In this document: positions 17,720 to 30,020 of the stretch, piece by piece | Layout: each line of letters opens with the position of its first letter | How positions within the stretch are numbered: position 1 is the first letter of the stretch | Assembly: GCA_021781995.1 (NCBI GenBank) | Contig: JAJXVT010000001.1 | Span: 134,171 to 192,474, forward strand | Direction of reading: 5' to 3' | Length of the DNA: 58,304 nucleotides | DNA from: a bacterium | GTDB lineage: Bacteria > Chlamydiota > Chlamydiia > Chlamydiales > SM23-39 | Translations under genes and position numbers: made by a program | The notes under the pieces: model-generated | Seen by the model: the letters and a program-made list of their open reading frames with translations, nothing else | The model's database searches: none | Told to the model about the DNA's origin: nothing

Positions 17720-18028
17720 TTAGTCAGCGATTGGGTGTGTAGTAAATGGCCATCGTAAACAGACCGACAATTTAGTTACTGTGTCTGATAGGAAATTATA
17801 AATCGGCGACACTTCCTGTCTAGGTTCTAAACGGTTTGATAGAGCTTGTAATAACTCAGATTGTTGAGCCAATTGTTTTTGCACTGAATTTAATTGGTTC
17901 TGTACTACAACCGTTAGAGCCTCTGCTCGTTCAGCTCTTAGCTGTGCTTCCACGAGCTGGGATTTTGTAGCAGCCAACTCAGCTTCCAAAACAGTACATC
18001 TTTGAGTTATGTCTATATTTGTGGTCAT
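17720..18028 (-). CDS. Coiled-coil protein, 102 residues
   Basis: Residues about 9-65 form a continuous heptad coiled coil (VLEAELAATKSQLVEAQLRAERAEAL, then QNQLNSVQKQLAQQSELLQALSNRL). The tail is less regular (IYNFLSDTVTKLSVCLRWPF). It follows the other coiled-coil gene by seven bases and shares its strand, so the two products may pair. The 130 bases downstream (17590-17719) contain only a small hairpin. Confidence 0.6.
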   Translation of the reverse strand: MTTNIDITQRCTVLEAELAATKSQLVEAQLRAERAEALTVVVQNQLNSVQKQLAQQSELLQALSNRLEPRQEVSPIYNFLSDTVTKLSVCLRWPFTTHPIAD

Positions 18029-18035
18029 AATAAAT

Positions 18036-18563
18036 TCAATTTTGTTTGGTAAGTGTTGTTAAATATAACGTCAAAATATTTGCAGCCCCTAGCAATAAAG
18101 GTCGGTCGCTCTCACGCGCAACGGGTGCATTTGTTAAATTGTTAATGGATTGCTGAAGCATGCTGAAGGCAGATCCATTTTGCAAACTGAAAGTTGCAGT
18201 AGCTGCCCTATTTTCTCTTTGTAAATTTTCAAGCGACTCATTCAACCGCAGCACTTCCAATTCCAAATATTGGCACCGCAGTAAAGTTTCACTACTGCTA
18301 GCAGATGCAGCAGCGGCCTTTTGCAATTGCAAGCGCAATTCTTGAACTTCAACAGTTAAATTTTCGACCTTTTGTTCTGCATTTCCTTGCCAATATGCAT
18401 GCCATGCAGTCGTAATTTGCCCCCAAACCGCCATCACCCGATCGCTGGCAAATAATCTTAAAAAGATAGCGGTAATAGATGAAATATGCCCCCCAATCCG
18501 ATGATAAGTAGCGCAAAGACGATCTTGCAGAGATGGGTTGTCAGGTAAGTTGCCTGGAATCAT
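18036..18563 (-). CDS. Coiled-coil protein with hydrophobic N-terminal segment
   Basis: ATG at 18563 (upstream TTG is less likely) gives 175 residues. Residues about 20-55 are hydrophobic and aromatic (GGHISSITAIFLRLFAS, VWGQITTAWHAYWQ), followed by a coiled coil (KVENLTVEVQELRLQLQKAAAA, LELEVLRLNESLENLQREN) and a C-terminal hydrophobic stretch (LLLGAANILTLYLTTL). The overall plan, hydrophobic then coiled coil, recalls chlamydial Inc-like proteins, but no bilobed membrane hairpin is clear. Divergent from xseA. Confidence 0.6.
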   Translation of the reverse strand: MIPGNLPDNPSLQDRLCATYHRIGGHISSITAIFLRLFASDRVMAVWGQITTAWHAYWQGNAEQKVENLTVEVQELRLQLQKAAAASASSSETLLRCQYLELEVLRLNESLENLQRENRAATATFSLQNGSAFSMLQQSINNLTNAPVARESDRPLLLGAANILTLYLTTLTKQN

Positions 18564-18608
18564 TTTACAGCGTTCCAAATGTTGATTTTGGCAACGAGTT
18601 TAGGAGTT

Positions 18609-18637
18609 TTGATTTTTTATACGCAATACAATATAAT
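18609..18637 (+). promoter_or_regulatory. Promoter placing the start of transcription at the xseA ATG
   Basis: TTGATT (18609-18614), 17 bases, then a perfect TATAAT (18632-18637). Initiation normally falls six to eight bases after the -10 box, i.e. at about 18644-18645, and the xseA ATG is at 18645. The mRNA would therefore have no leader. Confidence 0.6.
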
Positions 18638-18644
18638 ACTTGGC

Positions 18645-19988
18645 ATGCAACCAGTAACTGTATCTGAACTCACTTCTGCTATAAAATCTTTGTTAGAACC
18701 CGCTTTTAAATCAATTGTAGTTAAGGGGGAAATTAGCAATTTCAAATTACAAGCTTCTGGTCATTTGTATTTTAGTCTGAAAGATTCTGGAGCGCAAATT
18801 TCCTCAGTTTTATTTCGTGGCAACGCCTCTCAATTAGCGAGAATGCCCAAAGAAGGCGATCAAGTAATTGCCACCGGAGAGTTGAGCCTTTACGCCCCGA
18901 GAGGCAATTACCAACTCGTCATTCGCGAGCTGCAATTTTTCGGCGTAGGCGAGTTGTTATTAAAATTGCATCAATTAAAAGAATCGTTGGCTGCGCGCGG
19001 CTGGTTTGATTCCGTTCATAAAAAGCCACTCCCCAAGCTGCCTAAACGCATTGGCGTTGTCACAAGTCCAACCGGAGCTGTAATTGCAGATATTTTAAAT
19101 GTTTTAACTCGTCGCTTTAAAGGATTTCAGGTCATTTTAAATCCGGTTAAAGTACAAGGTGAAGGCGCGGCAGAAGAAATAGCGACTGCTATAGCTGATT
19201 TCAATCGCTACGAACTTGCCGACGTACTGATTGTCGGACGCGGAGGCGGCAGCATCGAGGATTTGTGGGCTTTTAATGAAGAATGTGTGGCTAAAGCGAT
19301 TTTTGAATCTAAAATCCCTGTTATTTCAGCCGTTGGCCACGAAACAGATTTTACAATTGCCGATTGGGTGGCGGATATTCGAGCTCCCACTCCCTCTGCT
19401 GCTGCAGAAATTGTGATTGCTGAAAAAGCTGGGTTGCTTAAGTTTCTAACCCAGGTTCAGGCTCTGGTCGAACAAAGAATCGTGCAACAAACAATTGCGG
19501 CAAGGCAAAAACTGCATATGGTCTTGCGCCACCCGCTCATTGAAAATCCCCAAAAGATGCTTCAACAGCATGCCCAACAAATAGACTCTATTAGAGAGGA
19601 TTTAGATTTTTGTATTCGGACCCAATTGAAACAAAAAGAAGCTATGTTATCCTCTTTTGCTAAGCAATTGGCGCTTTTAAATCCATCTCAACAAATCGTT
19701 CAGTGGAAGCAACAACTGGCTCCGTACCAAGAAAGATTGCATAAGAATATATTAGACCAAATCCGGCAGCGAAGAGATAAACTCGCGCGCGTAGAACATC
19801 ACCTTCGCTCCATTCATCCCAAAAATTTAATGCGCAAGGGGTATTCAATCCTTTTTTGCAACCAAGAGATCGTCTCATCGGTTGCTACTATCAATGAGAA
19901 ACAAACAGTTTACGCCCATTTAACCGATGGAATCATTCGCGCAACTGTAGAACAGGTGGAACATGACACAAGAAACGCTCTCTTTTGA
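18645..19988 (+). CDS. xseA: Exodeoxyribonuclease VII large subunit
   Basis: The frame opens at 18579, but homology begins at [14 protein letters not shown] (18645), giving 447 residues, normal for XseA. The N-terminal OB-fold ([21 protein letters not shown]) is followed by the nuclease core [30 protein letters not shown] and [27 protein letters not shown], then a coiled-coil tail that binds XseB. Exo VII degrades single-stranded DNA. No Shine-Dalgarno is present, consistent with leaderless initiation. Overlaps xseB by 26 bases. Confidence 0.94.
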   Translation: MQPVTVSELTSAIKSLLEPAFKSIVVKGEISNFKLQASGHLYFSLKDSGAQISSVLFRGNASQLARMPKEGDQVIATGELSLYAPRGNYQLVIRELQFFGVGELLLKLHQLKESLAARGWFDSVHKKPLPKLPKRIGVVTSPTGAVIADILNVLTRRFKGFQVILNPVKVQGEGAAEEIATAIADFNRYELADVLIVGRGGGSIEDLWAFNEECVAKAIFESKIPVISAVGHETDFTIADWVADIRAPTPSAAAEIVIAEKAGLLKFLTQVQALVEQRIVQQTIAARQKLHMVLRHPLIENPQKMLQQHAQQIDSIREDLDFCIRTQLKQKEAMLSSFAKQLALLNPSQQIVQWKQQLAPYQERLHKNILDQIRQRRDKLARVEHHLRSIHPKNLMRKGYSILFCNQEIVSSVATINEKQTVYAHLTDGIIRATVEQVEHDTRNALF

Positions 19989-20214
19989 ACAAGCCTTTGA
20001 AAGGCTTGAGCAAATTTTGGAAAAGATGAATAACGGGAAAATCTCTTTAGAAGAATCTCTTAAATTATTTGAAGAAGCAGAAAAATTGATTCGTTCTTGC
20101 AATAATCGACTAGTAACCTCGGAACAAAAAATTGAAATGCTGGTTAAACAGCGTTCTGAATTAGTTATGGACGCATCACAACGTCCTAAAACCACACCAT
20201 TCGCTTCAGTTTAA
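19963..20214 (+). CDS. xseB: Exodeoxyribonuclease VII small subunit
   Basis: 83 residues: [37 protein letters not shown] is the conserved helical hairpin of XseB. It binds the XseA coiled coil in multiple copies and restrains the nuclease. The gene starts within the end of xseA and ends nine bases inside the convergent NTT transporter gene. Confidence 0.93.
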   Translation: MTQETLSFEQAFERLEQILEKMNNGKISLEESLKLFEEAEKLIRSCNNRLVTSEQKIEMLVKQRSELVMDASQRPKTTPFASV

Positions 20215-21627
20215 CTTGTCATTGCGCACCAAACGATGCGCTTTATCAACTATTGTTCCTAATTTAGCCGTTGCGGCAACGCATGTTGTCGCAATCGCTA
20301 AAGCTATACCACCCGCTACGGGAGCGCTCGCTAAAACGCCTCCGCAAATTTGAATTAGAATCAAGCTTAGTAATGAAGCTCCCCCCTTTCCTACGCGCGC
20401 ACACATCCCATCAATAACTAGCTTGCCTTGCATTTTTTCCAAAGGAGGTAACAGCAAAAATGAAATTTCTTTCGACGTATCAAACAACGTATATTTTACT
20501 GTTCGCACAACGACAAATAGCAGTGAACCAAATATCACAAGAAGATCAATTTCTTTAGAAAAAATGGGGTGCCACAGGATAAAGAAAAAAGCAGTTTCAA
20601 TAATCAACAAACAGATGGGCGTAGCTAAAGACGAAACTACCCAGCGGCAACGGCGCAATAAAATCGGCGTAAGAAATAGAGCGCTTGCAGCGGTTAATAG
20701 CCCATTCCAAAAAGAAAGTTTTCCCATGAAGTTGCAATATTCGCGCGGATCTGGAAATTTTTGTTTTAACACGTCTAAAAAAATCACTTCACCGAGAGTA
20801 TAAGCGACATAATCGGCAATCGTGATCCATCCCAAGAGCAGTAAAAAAGGAGATTTTAAACAAATCTGAAAGCTTTGCCAAACCGATAAAGGCGCCCCCT
20901 TTTGATCATCTTTTAAATCTTGCATAGCCGCAGCAGATTGAAACTGTCGAAAAAGCAGAAAAAAAAGACCGGTCGTTACCGCGCTCAACACTGTGAGCAA
21001 TAACATCATCGACGTTAACGACTGCCCCCACGATTTACCAGAAATCGCATCAGAGGTACACAAAGAGATAAGCGGGCTTGCCGCAATGGTCCCAAGACTC
21101 CCTCCAAGCATTAAGGGCGCGTAATATTTTTTTGCACTTTCGACGGGCACATATTGATTGATAAACCCCCAAAAAAGAACTGACACAAGAGCTATTTTCC
21201 ACAATTCTGCCATGACAAAAAAAATCATAGAAATCGCCTTTGGCAAAAAATATGCCAACGTATCATGGCCATAGATCCAATCTGCTGAAAGGAAAAACTG
21301 CTTTAACCCAGGGAGAAATGGGTATACTCCAAATACAAAAAAAAGGAAAAATGCGACAAAACTTCCTATTGTAATCAAAAAGACTCTTTGAATTGAAAAG
21401 CGATTGATCAACCAAGTAAGACCAAAAGTCATCAGAACGGCTCCGGGCATTGTGCCGCAAAGCTCAAACCAAGGGATGGAACTAGCTCCGCCGCCTAAAT
21501 CAGCTACCGCTAAAGCGCTGCGAGCACTGCGCAATATGGCGTAATTAACATGCAGCAAACATACGATGCCGAACATGATAGCAAATAAAAAATTGAACTT
21601 TCGTTCTTTCGATTTGGATCCAAGCAT
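20206..21627 (-). CDS. NTT-family nucleotide (ATP/ADP-type) transporter
   Basis: 473 residues and about eleven or twelve transmembrane helices. The N-terminal [14 protein letters not shown] and the C-terminal [26 protein letters not shown]...RVGKGGAS match the parasite/plastid ATP/ADP translocase family, through which obligate intracellular bacteria exchange or import host nucleotides. Which nucleotide is moved cannot be read. Fifteen bases downstream of the DUF4116 gene, probably cotranscribed. Confidence 0.88.
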   Translation of the reverse strand: MLGSKSKERKFNFLFAIMFGIVCLLHVNYAILRSARSALAVADLGGGASSIPWFELCGTMPGAVLMTFGLTWLINRFSIQRVFLITIGSFVAFFLFFVFGVYPFLPGLKQFFLSADWIYGHDTLAYFLPKAISMIFFVMAELWKIALVSVLFWGFINQYVPVESAKKYYAPLMLGGSLGTIAASPLISLCTSDAISGKSWGQSLTSMMLLLTVLSAVTTGLFFLLFRQFQSAAAMQDLKDDQKGAPLSVWQSFQICLKSPFLLLLGWITIADYVAYTLGEVIFLDVLKQKFPDPREYCNFMGKLSFWNGLLTAASALFLTPILLRRCRWVVSSLATPICLLIIETAFFFILWHPIFSKEIDLLVIFGSLLFVVVRTVKYTLFDTSKEISFLLLPPLEKMQGKLVIDGMCARVGKGGASLLSLILIQICGGVLASAPVAGGIALAIATTCVAATAKLGTIVDKAHRLVRNDKLN

Positions 21628-21642
21628 AATTTACGCTGGATT

Positions 21643-22629
21643 TTAGCACTTTGCATGATATACCAAAAGCGAATGCGGCAAGAACCTGTCGCGATTCAAA
21701 AACAGACACCTAAGCGGAAGTAAAAATGGCTCTGCTCTCGACATGAAATCTCTATCATTTCTAAAGCGCTCTCTGACATATAAGATAATATCGTTCCACG
21801 CATTCCGTGCTTCATGAACATCATTACTACTGTATATCACAGTTTTCCTGCCATTTTGAATATCCAATGAAATGTATCGAGAAGCCCAGTTATCTGTTCT
21901 CATTAAATTTAATAAAAATGGCATATCGCACTCTAATTTCAACCTTTGGAGCTCGGGATTGCAAAACGGGTTGAGTCGAAGTATCGCTAACATAAATTCA
22001 GCATTATTTTTAAGCTTATCGCCAGCGTATTCGATGGTTAGTGGATTCAATTTAACTGCAAAATAAATAAGAGCTGGATCATTGCTTTGCTTTTCACTTA
22101 AAAACAAAAGGATCTGAGGATTTGCTGCAATCGCTTTTAAAAGAAAATCTTTATCCTTTTTAAGCGATTCATCGACAATCTGAATAGCAGCAGGACTGTG
22201 TCTGATGATTTCTATAAGAAAATCTTCATTTTTTTTTAAATCTTCATCAACAAATTGCAGCACTTGTGAATTATAGGAAACAGCGAGTTTAAGAAATTGT
22301 ATATCTCTTCGCAAAACGCATAAAGCTAGATTTTGAGGTTTTCGACAAACAGCATGCAATCTAAGCGTGTATAACGCATCACTCACTCCAATTATAATAT
22401 TTCCAATAACAGGAATCAGTAGAGCCACACATCGTAAAATCGATTTGTTTTTTAAATAAACTACATAGAGATCTCTGAGAGCGTCGGTTCTGTAACTTGC
22501 TAATCTTGAATTCCTTACATCACAATGATCAAGTTGATATTTTTGAAACAAAGCTACAGCATTGCTTACCGTACTAATTACTGGAATATAGTCGAAAGTC
22601 TTAAATACACTAATTACAGTGATGCGCAT
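21643..22629 (-). CDS. DUF4116-repeat protein with N-terminal hydrophobic segment
   Basis: 328 residues. About residues 100-230 hold four to five repeats of roughly 25 residues with the pattern D..FLL.AI..NP..L......L..D (for example KDFLLKAIAANPQILLFLSE), which is DUF4116, a helical repeat common in protist-associated bacteria and giant viruses. A hydrophobic stretch, CVALLIPVIGNIIIGVSDALY (about residues 66-86), precedes it and could insert in a membrane. TATAAT lies six bases upstream of the ATG, hinting at a leaderless transcript. Function unknown; effector-like. Confidence 0.75.
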   Translation of the reverse strand: MRITVISVFKTFDYIPVISTVSNAVALFQKYQLDHCDVRNSRLASYRTDALRDLYVVYLKNKSILRCVALLIPVIGNIIIGVSDALYTLRLHAVCRKPQNLALCVLRRDIQFLKLAVSYNSQVLQFVDEDLKKNEDFLIEIIRHSPAAIQIVDESLKKDKDFLLKAIAANPQILLFLSEKQSNDPALIYFAVKLNPLTIEYAGDKLKNNAEFMLAILRLNPFCNPELQRLKLECDMPFLLNLMRTDNWASRYISLDIQNGRKTVIYSSNDVHEARNAWNDIILYVRERFRNDRDFMSRAEPFLLPLRCLFLNRDRFLPHSLLVYHAKC

Positions 22630-22718
22630 ATATACATTATACTATAAAAATAAATGATTACATTAAATTCTTAATGCTCGCTAAAAAATCATGTTACCTT
22701 GTATATCAAAAAATATAT

Positions 22719-23570
22719 ATGAAACCTAAAATCATCGCATTGTTTCCTAATGAACAAAAAGAGTCCTCCTTTTCTTTGGCCTCGGAGATTGTTCAATTTT
22801 TAAAAGCGGAGCAGATTCGTGTTGTAGCCGAAGACAGCAAAGCGCAAGCCATAGGAGCTGAATCTATTTCGAAAGTACAACCCGGGGAAATTGGTTGCTT
22901 GATTTCCATGGGTGGAGATGGCACGATCTTGCGGCTAAGCCATAAATACGCACATCTTGATGTGCCTATTTTAGGGATTAATTTAGGACATCTAGGATTT
23001 ATGGCAGATGTCCCAATTTCTGATATCTACCCCAGTCTAACGGATTTGTTAAATGGGGCTTATACAATCCAACGACGGCTTATGATTACTGCTTCTTCAG
23101 ATACTGGCAGCGTGGATGCTGTGAACGATGTGGTGATTCACCGGAGCCCCAATTATAGTCTCATCGAGCTGGCAATCGAGGTGGAGGGAGTGTATATCAA
23201 TACTTTTGTCGCAGATGGTGTAATTATTGCCACACCAAACGGTTCAACGGCTTATTCATTAGCTGCCGGAGGTCCTATTCTGAGTCCTTTTTTAGATGCT
23301 GTTGTAATTACACCGATTTGCGCTCACACGATTTCTAACCGCCCTATAGTATTGACAGCCGACCGCAAGATTTGCATTCGTTATTTAAGCAAATACGATC
23401 CTGTAGAAGTACGCGCTGATGGATTAGATTTTTTTTCTCTGCACACGGGGCAATCGATCGAAATTACCCGTTCACCATTAACTTTTAAATTGGTCTCTCT
23501 GCATCGGCATGAATATTTCTCGACTTTGCGCAAAAAACTCGGCTGGTCGGGAAAGTTATACCGAGAGTAA
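22719..23570 (+). CDS. nadK: NAD kinase
   Basis: Phosphorylates NAD to NADP. GGDGT (MGGDGTILRLSHKY), GFMADV, VNDVVIHR and TPNGSTAYSLAAGGPIL are the family motifs. ATG 22719 (MKPKIIALFPN) is preferred over ATG 22674, whose extra residues are not conserved; about 283 residues. The 3' end overlaps convergent holB by 15 bases. The 89-base spacer with the DUF4116 gene must hold both divergent promoters. Confidence 0.93.
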   Translation: MKPKIIALFPNEQKESSFSLASEIVQFLKAEQIRVVAEDSKAQAIGAESISKVQPGEIGCLISMGGDGTILRLSHKYAHLDVPILGINLGHLGFMADVPISDIYPSLTDLLNGAYTIQRRLMITASSDTGSVDAVNDVVIHRSPNYSLIELAIEVEGVYINTFVADGVIIATPNGSTAYSLAAGGPILSPFLDAVVITPICAHTISNRPIVLTADRKICIRYLSKYDPVEVRADGLDFFSLHTGQSIEITRSPLTFKLVSLHRHEYFSTLRKKLGWSGKLYRE

Positions 23571-24443
23571 TTCAACGCATGTAGAAAATTTGAGATTGCG
23601 TTCAAAACCAAGCCGCGCCTGTTCGAGCCAAACTTCCCATTTAGGAAATAAAAGGCCATGTTCGGTATTGGGAAAGTAAAGATAAGGCGATTGAGAGTCA
23701 ATCCTTCTTAATTCTTGGTCTCGAAAATATAAAGCTGCGATATGAAAAAGATCTTGAGCTTTTTTATTTTTAATCCGAGGGTCTTCATCATCTACCCATT
23801 GCTCTAAACGACTTACTATCTGCAATCGCTCGGAATAGGGATGTTTTCTTTGTAAAAACGATATCCAAAGATCGACCATCTCTTTGGAGGTTGAATCTTG
23901 CGACCATTGAAGAGCTTTGGCAATAGAGCCATGCGAAAAACCGGCAGCTTCAGCCTCTATTCCTTGCTTAGCAAGCCATTGCGCTACTTCTTGATTGCTC
24001 AGAGGATTGAATGTGAGCTTGACGCATCGGGAAAGAATCGTCGGCAAAATTTCTCTCATAGAGGAAGTAATTAAAATCCAATAACTGGTGGGCTGAGGTT
24101 CTTCTAAGGTTTTCAACAACGCATTTGCGGCAGCTGGCTGCATGCGCTCCCCTGCATCCAAAATAAATACTTTCGCAGGGGCATCAAACGGCGCTTGATG
24201 TGATAAATCAATAGCTTCTCGAACCGAGTCAATGGAATGCAATCCGCTTTTTCCTTCGGGCTGTATAAGGGTTAAGTCCACACGACTCGAAGCGGTAAGG
24301 TACTTGGCCAACTCAAGGGAAAGGGTCTTTTTACCAATTCCTTCGGGACCTGCGAATAAAAGTGTATTGGGGAGCCTTTTTTCCTGAATCGCTAATGTTA
24401 GATAGTTTTTTACAAAATCGTGACCGACAATGTCATCGAACAT
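23556..24443 (-). CDS. holB: DNA polymerase III subunit delta prime
   Basis: Clamp-loader AAA+ subunit of 295 residues. N-terminal FDDIVGHDFVKNYLTLAI, P-loop GPEGIGKKTLS, FILDAGERMQPAAANALLKTLEEP (Walker B region) and sensor PTILSRCVKL are visible. It overlaps tmk by 11 bases. From memory, the order DUF721-gyrB-gyrA-tmk-holB is the same in Chlamydia trachomatis (CT191 to CT187). Confidence 0.92.
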   Translation of the reverse strand: MFDDIVGHDFVKNYLTLAIQEKRLPNTLLFAGPEGIGKKTLSLELAKYLTASSRVDLTLIQPEGKSGLHSIDSVREAIDLSHQAPFDAPAKVFILDAGERMQPAAANALLKTLEEPQPTSYWILITSSMREILPTILSRCVKLTFNPLSNQEVAQWLAKQGIEAEAAGFSHGSIAKALQWSQDSTSKEMVDLWISFLQRKHPYSERLQIVSRLEQWVDDEDPRIKNKKAQDLFHIAALYFRDQELRRIDSQSPYLYFPNTEHGLLFPKWEVWLEQARLGFERNLKFSTCVELLSV

Positions 24444-25059
24444 GATGAAGCCTTTGATCTAATAGAGCTCGTGCGTGAGTAAAAACCTGTTCTGGCGGCA
24501 AAGAAGCGTCAATTACGCATATGCGCTTGGTATCGGCACGAGCGCATTTTAAATAGGACTTTCGAATTGTCTCATGAAAAGCAATAGCTTCTTGCTCAAT
24601 TCTATCTTTTTCGCGAACTTTAGAAGCTCTTTCTAAGCCAATCTTTGGATCGATATCTAGATAAAAGGTCAAATCTGGCCATCGGTGATCGCAAAAAAGA
24701 TCGCATGCAGCTGCCACCTTTTCCTCTCCTAAACCTCGAGCAGCGCCCTGATAGGCAATGGTCGAATCATGGTAGCGATCGCACAACACAATTTTCCCTT
24801 CTTTTAAAGCTGGTAATATGATGTCAAATAGGTGTTGCGCTCTGGAAGCTAAAAATAGCGCCAATTCAGCTAAAGGAGCAATCGCATGGGCTTGATCTAG
24901 CAAAATAGAACGGACCTTTTCCCCGAGCCACGTTCCTCCAGGCTCTCTCACGCGAAGGACTGGGAGCCTCTTTGCGATCAAATCTTTTTCAATCTGATCC
25001 ATCAAAGACGTTTTTCCGGCCCCCTCCCCTCCTTCAAAGGTAACAAATAAAGAGTTCAC
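24433..25059 (-). CDS. tmk: Thymidylate kinase
   Basis: Makes dTDP from dTMP. P-loop FEGGEGAGKTS, the DRY motif CDRYHDSTIAYQGAARG and the lid region REKDRIE are all present; 208 residues is standard. Overlaps gyrA by four bases (ATGA) and holB by eleven, so all three are likely cotranslated. Confidence 0.95.
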   Translation of the reverse strand: MNSLFVTFEGGEGAGKTSLMDQIEKDLIAKRLPVLRVREPGGTWLGEKVRSILLDQAHAIAPLAELALFLASRAQHLFDIILPALKEGKIVLCDRYHDSTIAYQGAARGLGEEKVAAACDLFCDHRWPDLTFYLDIDPKIGLERASKVREKDRIEQEAIAFHETIRKSYLKCARADTKRICVIDASLPPEQVFTHARALLDQRLHHVR

Positions 25060-27509
25060 TCAATCTCTTGTGCTACAGCTTCAATTTTTTGCGCAGCGAT
25101 CACGCGATCTTCGTCATCTTTGAGATTGACGAGGCGAACTCCCTGCGTTGTTCGGCCCATAACTCGAACATCGGTCATCGGAATGCGAACGGCCTGTCCT
25201 GCTGAAGACATGAGCAATACTCCATCGGTATCAGCAACGCTCAAGGCTGCGACCACCATTCCATTTCTTTCGGAAGTGATGATAGATCGAACTCCGCTAA
25301 CACCTCGGTTGGTTTGACGGAAATCTTCTACAGCTGAACGCTTGCCGTACCCGTTTTCACACACCGTTAAGATTGTTTGCTCTGCAGTTACTACTTCGCA
25401 ACCTACCACTATATCGCTTTCGTTTTTGAGCAATACGCCGCGCACTCCGCGAGCCATTCGGCCCATAGAACGAACGAGAGATTCGTCAAAACGCACAGCC
25501 ATACCGTCTCTTGTAAAGAGCATGACTTGCTGAGTTGGGCGAGTAATGCGAGCTGCGATGAGCTGATCGCCTTCGTCGATATCAAGTGCATAAACGCCCT
25601 TGCGCCGCGGATGGCTGAATGCTGAAAGCTCTGTTTTTTTCACAACGCCTTTCAGTGTAGCTAGCAAAATACACGCATTTTCTTGGAAGTCACGAACTTT
25701 TAATACTGCAGCAACTTTCTCGTTTTCTTGCAAATCTTCGAGTAAATTGATCAAAGGTCGGCCTTTAGTTCTTCTACCGGTCTCGGGAATTTGCCAAACT
25801 TTTGTCCAGTAGCACCGGCCCAGAGTGGTAAACAATAAAAGTGAGTCATGAGTAGAAGCTACGTACACATTTTTCAATGTATCGGCTTCTTTTTTCATTT
25901 CCATGCCAATGACTCCAGCCCCACCTCGACGCTGCTCGCGGAAGGTGTCGATCGGCATTCTCTTGATGTAATCATCATTGGAAATGGTAATCACAACCGG
26001 TTCGTCGGCGATGAGGTCTTCCATTTGGAACTCGCCTTCAGCCGCGACAATCTTTGTTTTGCGTTCGGATTTATGGGCTTTTCTCAAATCCTCTAGTTCT
26101 TCGCGAATGATGTCGCGCACCATCGCCTCTGACGCCAATACGGCTTTATAATGGGCAATTTTGACTAATAGATCTTTGTATTCATTATCGATTTTCTCGT
26201 ATTCAAGACCTGTTAATTGGTAGAGGCGTAAATCGAGAACGGCATTTGCCTGGCGCTCGGACAAGCCAAATCGGCTGATCAATTCCACTCTTGCATTATC
26301 TCGATTGGTCGATGCCCGAATCACTTTGACAACTTCATCGAGATGATCGAGAGCTTTCAAATAGCCTTCTAAAATATGCGCGCGGGCTTCAGCTTTGTTC
26401 AATTCATAACGCGTTCTGCGGCGAATGACCTCTATGCGATGATCGACCCAAGCACTGATAAAATGCTTGATGTTCATCGTTCGGGGCAATCCGTGATCCA
26501 GAGCCAACATGTTGCAGCCAAAAGTCACCTGCAAATCGCTATTTTTATAAAGCTGATTGATGGTGACGTCGGGGATTTCTCCCCTCTTGAGCTCTAACAC
26601 TAAACGAAGGCCGTCTTTATCCGATTCATCGCGAATGTCGGAGAGTCCGGTGAGAACTTTATCGGTGATGAGCTGGGCTAATTGTTCAATCAGGCGAGAT
26701 TTATTGACGTTGTAAGGAATTTCATCTACGACAATCGACTGCTTGCCGTTTTGCCCATCTTCAACGCGCATCGTAGCGCGCAGCATGAGTTTTCCTCGAC
26801 CGGTGTGGTAGGCTTCTTTAATCCCTCTGTAACCGCAAATTACGCCGCCTGTCGGAAAATCAGGACCAGGCATCACTTTCATCAGTTCATCGATTGTGAT
26901 GTTGCGATTTTCCAAAACAAGTAAAGTAGCGTCTATGAGTTCATTTAAGTTATGAGGTGGAATGTTTGTTGCCATTCCGACGGCGATCCCCGATGAACCG
27001 TTTGCGAGAAGGTTGGGGAAACGGGCCGGAAAAACAACTGGCTCGCTTTTGGTCTCATCGTAGTTAGGAACGGTATCAACGGTTTCCTTGTCGAGATCTT
27101 CCATCAGAGCCATCGACGCAGCAGTGAGTCTCGCTTCGGTGTAACGCATCGCAGCGGGTGGATCGCCGTCAATCGAGCCAAAATTTCCCTGGCCGTTGAT
27201 TAAGCAATACCGCATGACCCAGTCTTGTGCTAGACGCACTAAGGTCGGATAAATGACCTGCTCACCGTGTGGGTGGTAATCCCCGGAAGTATCGCCGGAG
27301 ATCTTCGCGCATTTTCTGTGTTTGCCGCCGGGACTTAAGTTCAATTGTCTCATCGCGTATAGAATACGGCGCTGCGACGGTTTTAATCCATCGCGTACAT
27401 CCGGCAAAGCGCGGGAAATGATGACAGACATTGAATAGCGAAGATAACTCTCCTTCACTTCCTCTTCAACGTTGCGCGGTACGATCGTTTCATCTTTTGT
27501 ATAAGACAT
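25056..27509 (-). CDS. gyrA: DNA gyrase subunit A
   Basis: 817 residues. The DNA-cleaving Tyr is in AAMRYTEAR (Tyr123), and the gyrase-specific box EQRRGGAGVIGM in the C-terminal beta-pinwheel separates it from topoisomerase IV ParC. The quinolone-resistance region reads YHPHGEQVIYPT: the position equal to E. coli Ser83 is Gln84 here and Asp87 is Pro88. Introduces negative supercoils with GyrB. Ten bases downstream of gyrB and overlapping tmk by four. Confidence 0.97.
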   Translation of the reverse strand: MSYTKDETIVPRNVEEEVKESYLRYSMSVIISRALPDVRDGLKPSQRRILYAMRQLNLSPGGKHRKCAKISGDTSGDYHPHGEQVIYPTLVRLAQDWVMRYCLINGQGNFGSIDGDPPAAMRYTEARLTAASMALMEDLDKETVDTVPNYDETKSEPVVFPARFPNLLANGSSGIAVGMATNIPPHNLNELIDATLLVLENRNITIDELMKVMPGPDFPTGGVICGYRGIKEAYHTGRGKLMLRATMRVEDGQNGKQSIVVDEIPYNVNKSRLIEQLAQLITDKVLTGLSDIRDESDKDGLRLVLELKRGEIPDVTINQLYKNSDLQVTFGCNMLALDHGLPRTMNIKHFISAWVDHRIEVIRRRTRYELNKAEARAHILEGYLKALDHLDEVVKVIRASTNRDNARVELISRFGLSERQANAVLDLRLYQLTGLEYEKIDNEYKDLLVKIAHYKAVLASEAMVRDIIREELEDLRKAHKSERKTKIVAAEGEFQMEDLIADEPVVITISNDDYIKRMPIDTFREQRRGGAGVIGMEMKKEADTLKNVYVASTHDSLLLFTTLGRCYWTKVWQIPETGRRTKGRPLINLLEDLQENEKVAAVLKVRDFQENACILLATLKGVVKKTELSAFSHPRRKGVYALDIDEGDQLIAARITRPTQQVMLFTRDGMAVRFDESLVRSMGRMARGVRGVLLKNESDIVVGCEVVTAEQTILTVCENGYGKRSAVEDFRQTNRGVSGVRSIITSERNGMVVAALSVADTDGVLLMSSAGQAVRIPMTDVRVMGRTTQGVRLVNLKDDEDRVIAAQKIEAVAQEIE

Positions 27510-27519
27510 ACTCGGCCTT

Positions 27520-30006
<2,487 letters not shown>

Positions 30007-30020
30007 TTAATCTCTTTACT

